This document shows positions 5,938 to 9,561 of a DNA stretch of 9,561 nt, piece after piece. The DNA is from Chloroflexota bacterium (GTDB lineage: Bacteria > Chloroflexota > Limnocylindria > Limnocylindrales > CSP1-4): assembly GCA_021802185.1 (NCBI GenBank), contig JAKAAV010000054.1:1-9561 (forward strand). Reading direction: 5' to 3'. Both the position numbers and the translations under genes were made by a program. The notes under the pieces are model-generated. The model saw only the letters and a program-made list of their open reading frames with translations, had not been told where the DNA came from and searched no databases. The first letter of the stretch is position 1. Each line of letters starts with the position of its first letter.

Positions 5938-5944
5938 CTCGATT

Positions 5945-7513
<1,569 letters not shown>

Positions 7514-7520
7514 GGATGCG

Positions 7521-8882
7521 ATGAGCGAGACCACCGCCCACGTGGCGGTCGAGTCGGCAGCGAGCTTCTCGGTCGACGACCGCGAGCTGTCGCTGCGCGT
7601 CGAGGAGGGGACGGAGGGGGAGCGCGGCGTCCACATCGGGAATCTCCTGAAGGACGCGCACGTCACCACCATCGACTACGGCTTCGCGAACACGGCCGTC
7701 ACGCGGAGCGCGATCACCTTCATCGACGGCGACGCCGGAATCGTCCGCTACCGCGGGTACCCGATCGAGCAGCTCTGCGAGCGATCGAACTTCCTCGAGG
7801 TCGCCTACCTGCTGATCTACGGCGAGCTGCCGACGGCGGAGCAGTGCACGACGTGGACGCGCGAGCTCAGGCGCCACACGCTCCTGCACGAGGACCTGCG
7901 CCGCTTCTTCGACGCGTTCCCGCGCGATGCGCACCCCATGGCCGTGCTGGCCTCCGCGGTCGCCGCGCTCGGCACGTTCTACCAGGACACCGACGATCCC
8001 CACGACCCGGACGACGTCGAGATCAGCACGATCCGGCTGATCGCGAAGGTCCCGACGATCATCGCGTTCGCGTACAAGCGCTCGGTCGGGCAGTCGCCGG
8101 TGTATCCGAACAACAGGCTCGAGTACGTCGACAACTTCCTGCGGATGATGTTCGCGGTGCCGGCCGAGGACTACGAGGTCGACCCGGACGTCGCCGACGT
8201 CCTGCGCCAGCTGCTGATCCTCCACGCCGACCACGAGCAGAACTGCTCGACGTCGACCGTCCGCATGGTCGGGTCGGCCCGCGCCAACCTCTACGCCTCG
8301 GTCTCCGCCGGCGTCTCGGCGCTCTGGGGTCCGCTCCACGGCGGCGCGAACCAGGAAGTCGTCGAGATGCTCGAGCAGATCGCGGCCGACGGCGGCAACG
8401 TCCGCAAGTACATCGACCGGGCGAAGGACAAGAACGACCACTTCCGCCTGATGGGCTTCGGGCACCGCGTGTACCGCAACTACGACCCCCGCGCCCGCAT
8501 CATCAAGAACGCCGCGCAGCGCATCCTCACGAAGCTCGGCGCCGACGATCACCTGCTGCAGACCGCCATGCGCCTCGAGGAGGCCGCGCTCGCGGATGAG
8601 TACTTCATCGAGCGCAAGCTCTACCCGAACCTCGACTTCTACAGCGGCATCATCTACCGCGCCCTCGGCTTCCCGACCAGGATGTACCCCGCACTCTTCG
8701 CGATGGGCCGGCTTCCCGGCTGGATCGCGCAGTGGCGCGAGATGATGGCCGATCCGGATACGAAGATCGGCCGGCCGCGGCAGATCTACGTCGGTCACAC
8801 GAAGCGTGACTTCACGCCGATGGCCGAGCGCGGCGACGGGCGCGTGGTCGAGTGCGGGGAGCTGGGATCGGTCACGCCATGA
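7521..8882 (+). CDS. gltA: citrate synthase, type II (hexameric class)
   Basis: This enzyme condenses oxaloacetate with acetyl-CoA to citrate, the first step of the TCA cycle. The 453-residue protein has the N-terminal beta-rich extension typical of the E. coli-like class (SVDDRELSLRVEEGTEG, then SAITFIDGDAGIVRYRGYPIEQL). The catalytic triad is visible: H273 in WGPLHGGAN, H315 in MGFGHRVYRNYDPRA and D372 in LYPNLDFYSG; spacing matches E. coli H264/H305/D362. The family is often shorter (about 430), the extra length being spread over the N-terminal and inter-helical parts. ATG at 7521 has AGGA four nt upstream, reaching back into the pckA stop codon, so translation may be coupled. 2-methylcitrate synthase is a less likely alternative, because those are usually shorter and lack the N-terminal extension, and no prp genes are present. 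Confidence 0.95.
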   Translation: MSETTAHVAVESAASFSVDDRELSLRVEEGTEGERGVHIGNLLKDAHVTTIDYGFANTAVTRSAITFIDGDAGIVRYRGYPIEQLCERSNFLEVAYLLIYGELPTAEQCTTWTRELRRHTLLHEDLRRFFDAFPRDAHPMAVLASAVAALGTFYQDTDDPHDPDDVEISTIRLIAKVPTIIAFAYKRSVGQSPVYPNNRLEYVDNFLRMMFAVPAEDYEVDPDVADVLRQLLILHADHEQNCSTSTVRMVGSARANLYASVSAGVSALWGPLHGGANQEVVEMLEQIAADGGNVRKYIDRAKDKNDHFRLMGFGHRVYRNYDPRARIIKNAAQRILTKLGADDHLLQTAMRLEEAALADEYFIERKLYPNLDFYSGIIYRALGFPTRMYPALFAMGRLPGWIAQWREMMADPDTKIGRPRQIYVGHTKRDFTPMAERGDGRVVECGELGSVTP

Positions 8883-8910
8883 CCCCGTCCGGCCACGCGG
8901 CGCGTCGCGG

Positions 8911-8916
8911 TATCCT
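8911..8916 (+). promoter_or_regulatory. possible -10 box (TATCCT) after gltA
   Basis: TATCCT in CGGTATCCTC matches the lgt promoter string. It predicts a transcript starting near 8923, so the gene at 9034 would have a leader of about 111 nt carrying two hairpins. Confidence 0.4.
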
Positions 8917-8948
8917 CGCGTGACCGGGTTCACAGGCACGGGCGGCCC

Positions 8949-8970
8949 GCCGGCTCCCCCGGGAGCCGGC
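8949..8970 (+). other. strong GC hairpin 1 between gltA and the 9034 gene
   Basis: GCCGGCTCCC (8949-8958) is perfectly complementary to GGGAGCCGGC (8961-8970); a realistic fold is 9 bp with a CCCG tetraloop. No T-run follows. It could be a gltA transcript end, or part of the leader of the next gene. Confidence 0.6.
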
Positions 8971-8983
8971 CTCCGACCGCGAC

Positions 8984-9001
8984 CGCGGCGGCTCCGCCGC
9001 G
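8984..9001 (+). other. GC hairpin 2 between gltA and the 9034 gene
   Basis: CGCGGCGG (8984-8991) pairs with CCGCCGCG (8994-9001), realistically 7 bp around a 4-nt loop. It follows hairpin 1 by 13 nt and ends 32 nt before the next ATG. No T-run follows. Confidence 0.5.
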
Positions 9002-9033
9002 CGCTCGTCGACGCGGCCGGGTAGCCCGACGCC

Positions 9034-9405
9034 ATGCCGGAGGCGCAGCGGCTCGTCCTGCTCGGACTGACGTTCGGGCTCGTCGTCGTCCTCCTCGGGC
9101 TCGCCGAGACGTGGATGGTCGGCGGCGCCGCGCTCGTGCGCGCATGGCTCGTCCGGGTGCCGGAGGCCGCCGCCGTCATGGTCGCGGCGACCCTGCTCGC
9201 GGTGCTCGCCTCCGGCGCGCTCGGGCAGGGGTCGACGTACGTCGTGCTCGCCGGCTCCGCGATGGCGCTCTACCGCGTGCGGCTGCCCGAGGCGCGTCGG
9301 TCGCTCACGGCCTCCCGGGCCGTGGTGCTGCTGCTCGGTGCGGTCGGTGCGATGGTCGTGTTCGGGCTGCTGGTCACCGTGATCGCCGGGGTGCCGCCGG
9401 CGTAG
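9034..9405 (+). CDS. small multi-pass membrane protein, unknown function
   Basis: This is a 123-residue hydrophobic protein that I do not recognise. It has three or four probable membrane helices: residues about 7-25 (LVLLGLTFGLVVVLLGLAE), 44-61 (EAAAVMVAATLLAVLASG), 67-81 (STYVVLAGSAMALYR) and 95-120 (RAVVLLLGAVGAMVVFGLL). Short Arg-containing loops (WLVRVPE; RVRLPEARRSLTASR) lie between them. No catalytic or binding motif stands out. The ATG at 9034 has no Shine-Dalgarno; TAGCCC at 9022-9027 is placed 6 nt upstream, like the leaderless -10 boxes elsewhere in the window but with a poorer last base. Otherwise its message would start at the TATCCT box at 8911. It follows gltA by 151 nt and there is no evidence of a shared function. 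Confidence 0.72.
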   Translation: MPEAQRLVLLGLTFGLVVVLLGLAETWMVGGAALVRAWLVRVPEAAAVMVAATLLAVLASGALGQGSTYVVLAGSAMALYRVRLPEARRSLTASRAVVLLLGAVGAMVVFGLLVTVIAGVPPA

Positions 9406-9450
9406 GCCTCCGCGCTCGTGTCGTCGAGCCCCGGCTGCGCGGCGCTTGCC

Positions 9451-9467
9451 GAGCGCGGCCCGCGCTC
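9451..9467 (+). terminator. hairpin after the 9034 gene, possible terminator
   Basis: GAGCGCG (9451-9457) and CGCGCTC (9461-9467) make a 7-bp stem with a 3-nt loop 45 nt past the stop codon, followed by ATTGGGG. Position and strength suit a terminator, but the T-tract is missing. Confidence 0.4.
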
Positions 9468-9487
9468 ATTGGGGCACCCTCCCCCCT

Positions 9488-9526
9488 GTCACGATCCAGG
9501 TGACCCCTGGGTCCCGCCGGGGTGAC
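9488..9526. repeat. short palindromes and a direct repeat near the right edge
   Basis: GTCAC (9488-9492) is inverted at 9500-9504 (GTGAC), CCAGG (9496-9500) is inverted at 9506-9510 (CCTGG), and GGTGAC is repeated directly at 9499-9504 and 9521-9526, a 22-nt shift. This may be an operator or leader of a gene beyond the window; an ATG ends at 9560. Short GC-rich repeats can arise by chance. Confidence 0.3.
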
Positions 9527-9561
9527 GAGCCCGCTCGCTTGTCGCCAGACGACCCGCATGA

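Noticed and set aside
5774..5944. Longer PEPCK start at 5774, 5876 (TTG) or 5918
   Set aside because: The added residues are basic and unlike PEPCK N-termini. The GTG at 5945 has a well-placed AGGAG and gives the usual family length.
9406..9561. T-box, SAM or other known riboswitch at the right edge
   Set aside because: I could not find the T-box GGTGGnACCGCG core or any other riboswitch consensus, only short palindromes.

Overview
This is a high-GC stretch of ordinary bacterial chromosome, roughly 70% G+C by eye, with tightly packed genes mostly on the + strand. I see no phage, transposon, plasmid, CRISPR, tRNA or rRNA signals. The gene set (MenG-type methyltransferase, Lgt, ATP-dependent PEP carboxykinase and type II citrate synthase) indicates a free-living menaquinone-using bacterium. 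Several genes have a TAnnnT box placed so that transcription would begin at or within a few bases of the start codon, a habit common in high-GC Actinobacteriota, Deinococcota and Chloroflexota. ATP-type rather than GTP-type PEPCK tips me weakly towards Chloroflexota (Limnocylindria-like), but this is inference.

Layout. 2-319: 3' part of a TmoC-like Rieske ferredoxin. 428-1062: a two-helix membrane protein followed by a small cupin. 1166-2714: an unrecognised protein with a possible PD-(D/E)XK nuclease-like core, overlapping by 8 nt a UbiE/MenG methyltransferase. 2756-3319 (minus): a membrane-anchored protein with a low-complexity acidic tail, convergent with menG and divergent from lgt. 3377-5714: lgt, then a cystathionine beta-synthase with C-terminal CBS domains. 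5715-5944: a 230-nt gap with a three-copy 22-nt repeat, small hairpins and a promoter candidate. 5945-8882: ATP-PEPCK (pckA) and citrate synthase (gltA) separated by 7 nt, probably one operon. 8883-9033: a promoter candidate and two tandem hairpins. 9034-9405: a small membrane protein. 9406-9561: a GC hairpin, short repeats and possibly the next start codon at the edge.

How it fits together. The clearest functional pairing is PEPCK and citrate synthase, two enzymes that compete for oxaloacetate (gluconeogenesis versus TCA entry). MenG makes the respiratory quinone, Lgt lipidates lipoproteins, and CBS moves sulfur from homocysteine towards cysteine. These look like housekeeping genes. I found no convincing novel defence or mobile system. 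The most interesting items are the uncharacterised nuclease-like protein, the start-proximal promoter pattern, and the structured leader at 8911-9033.
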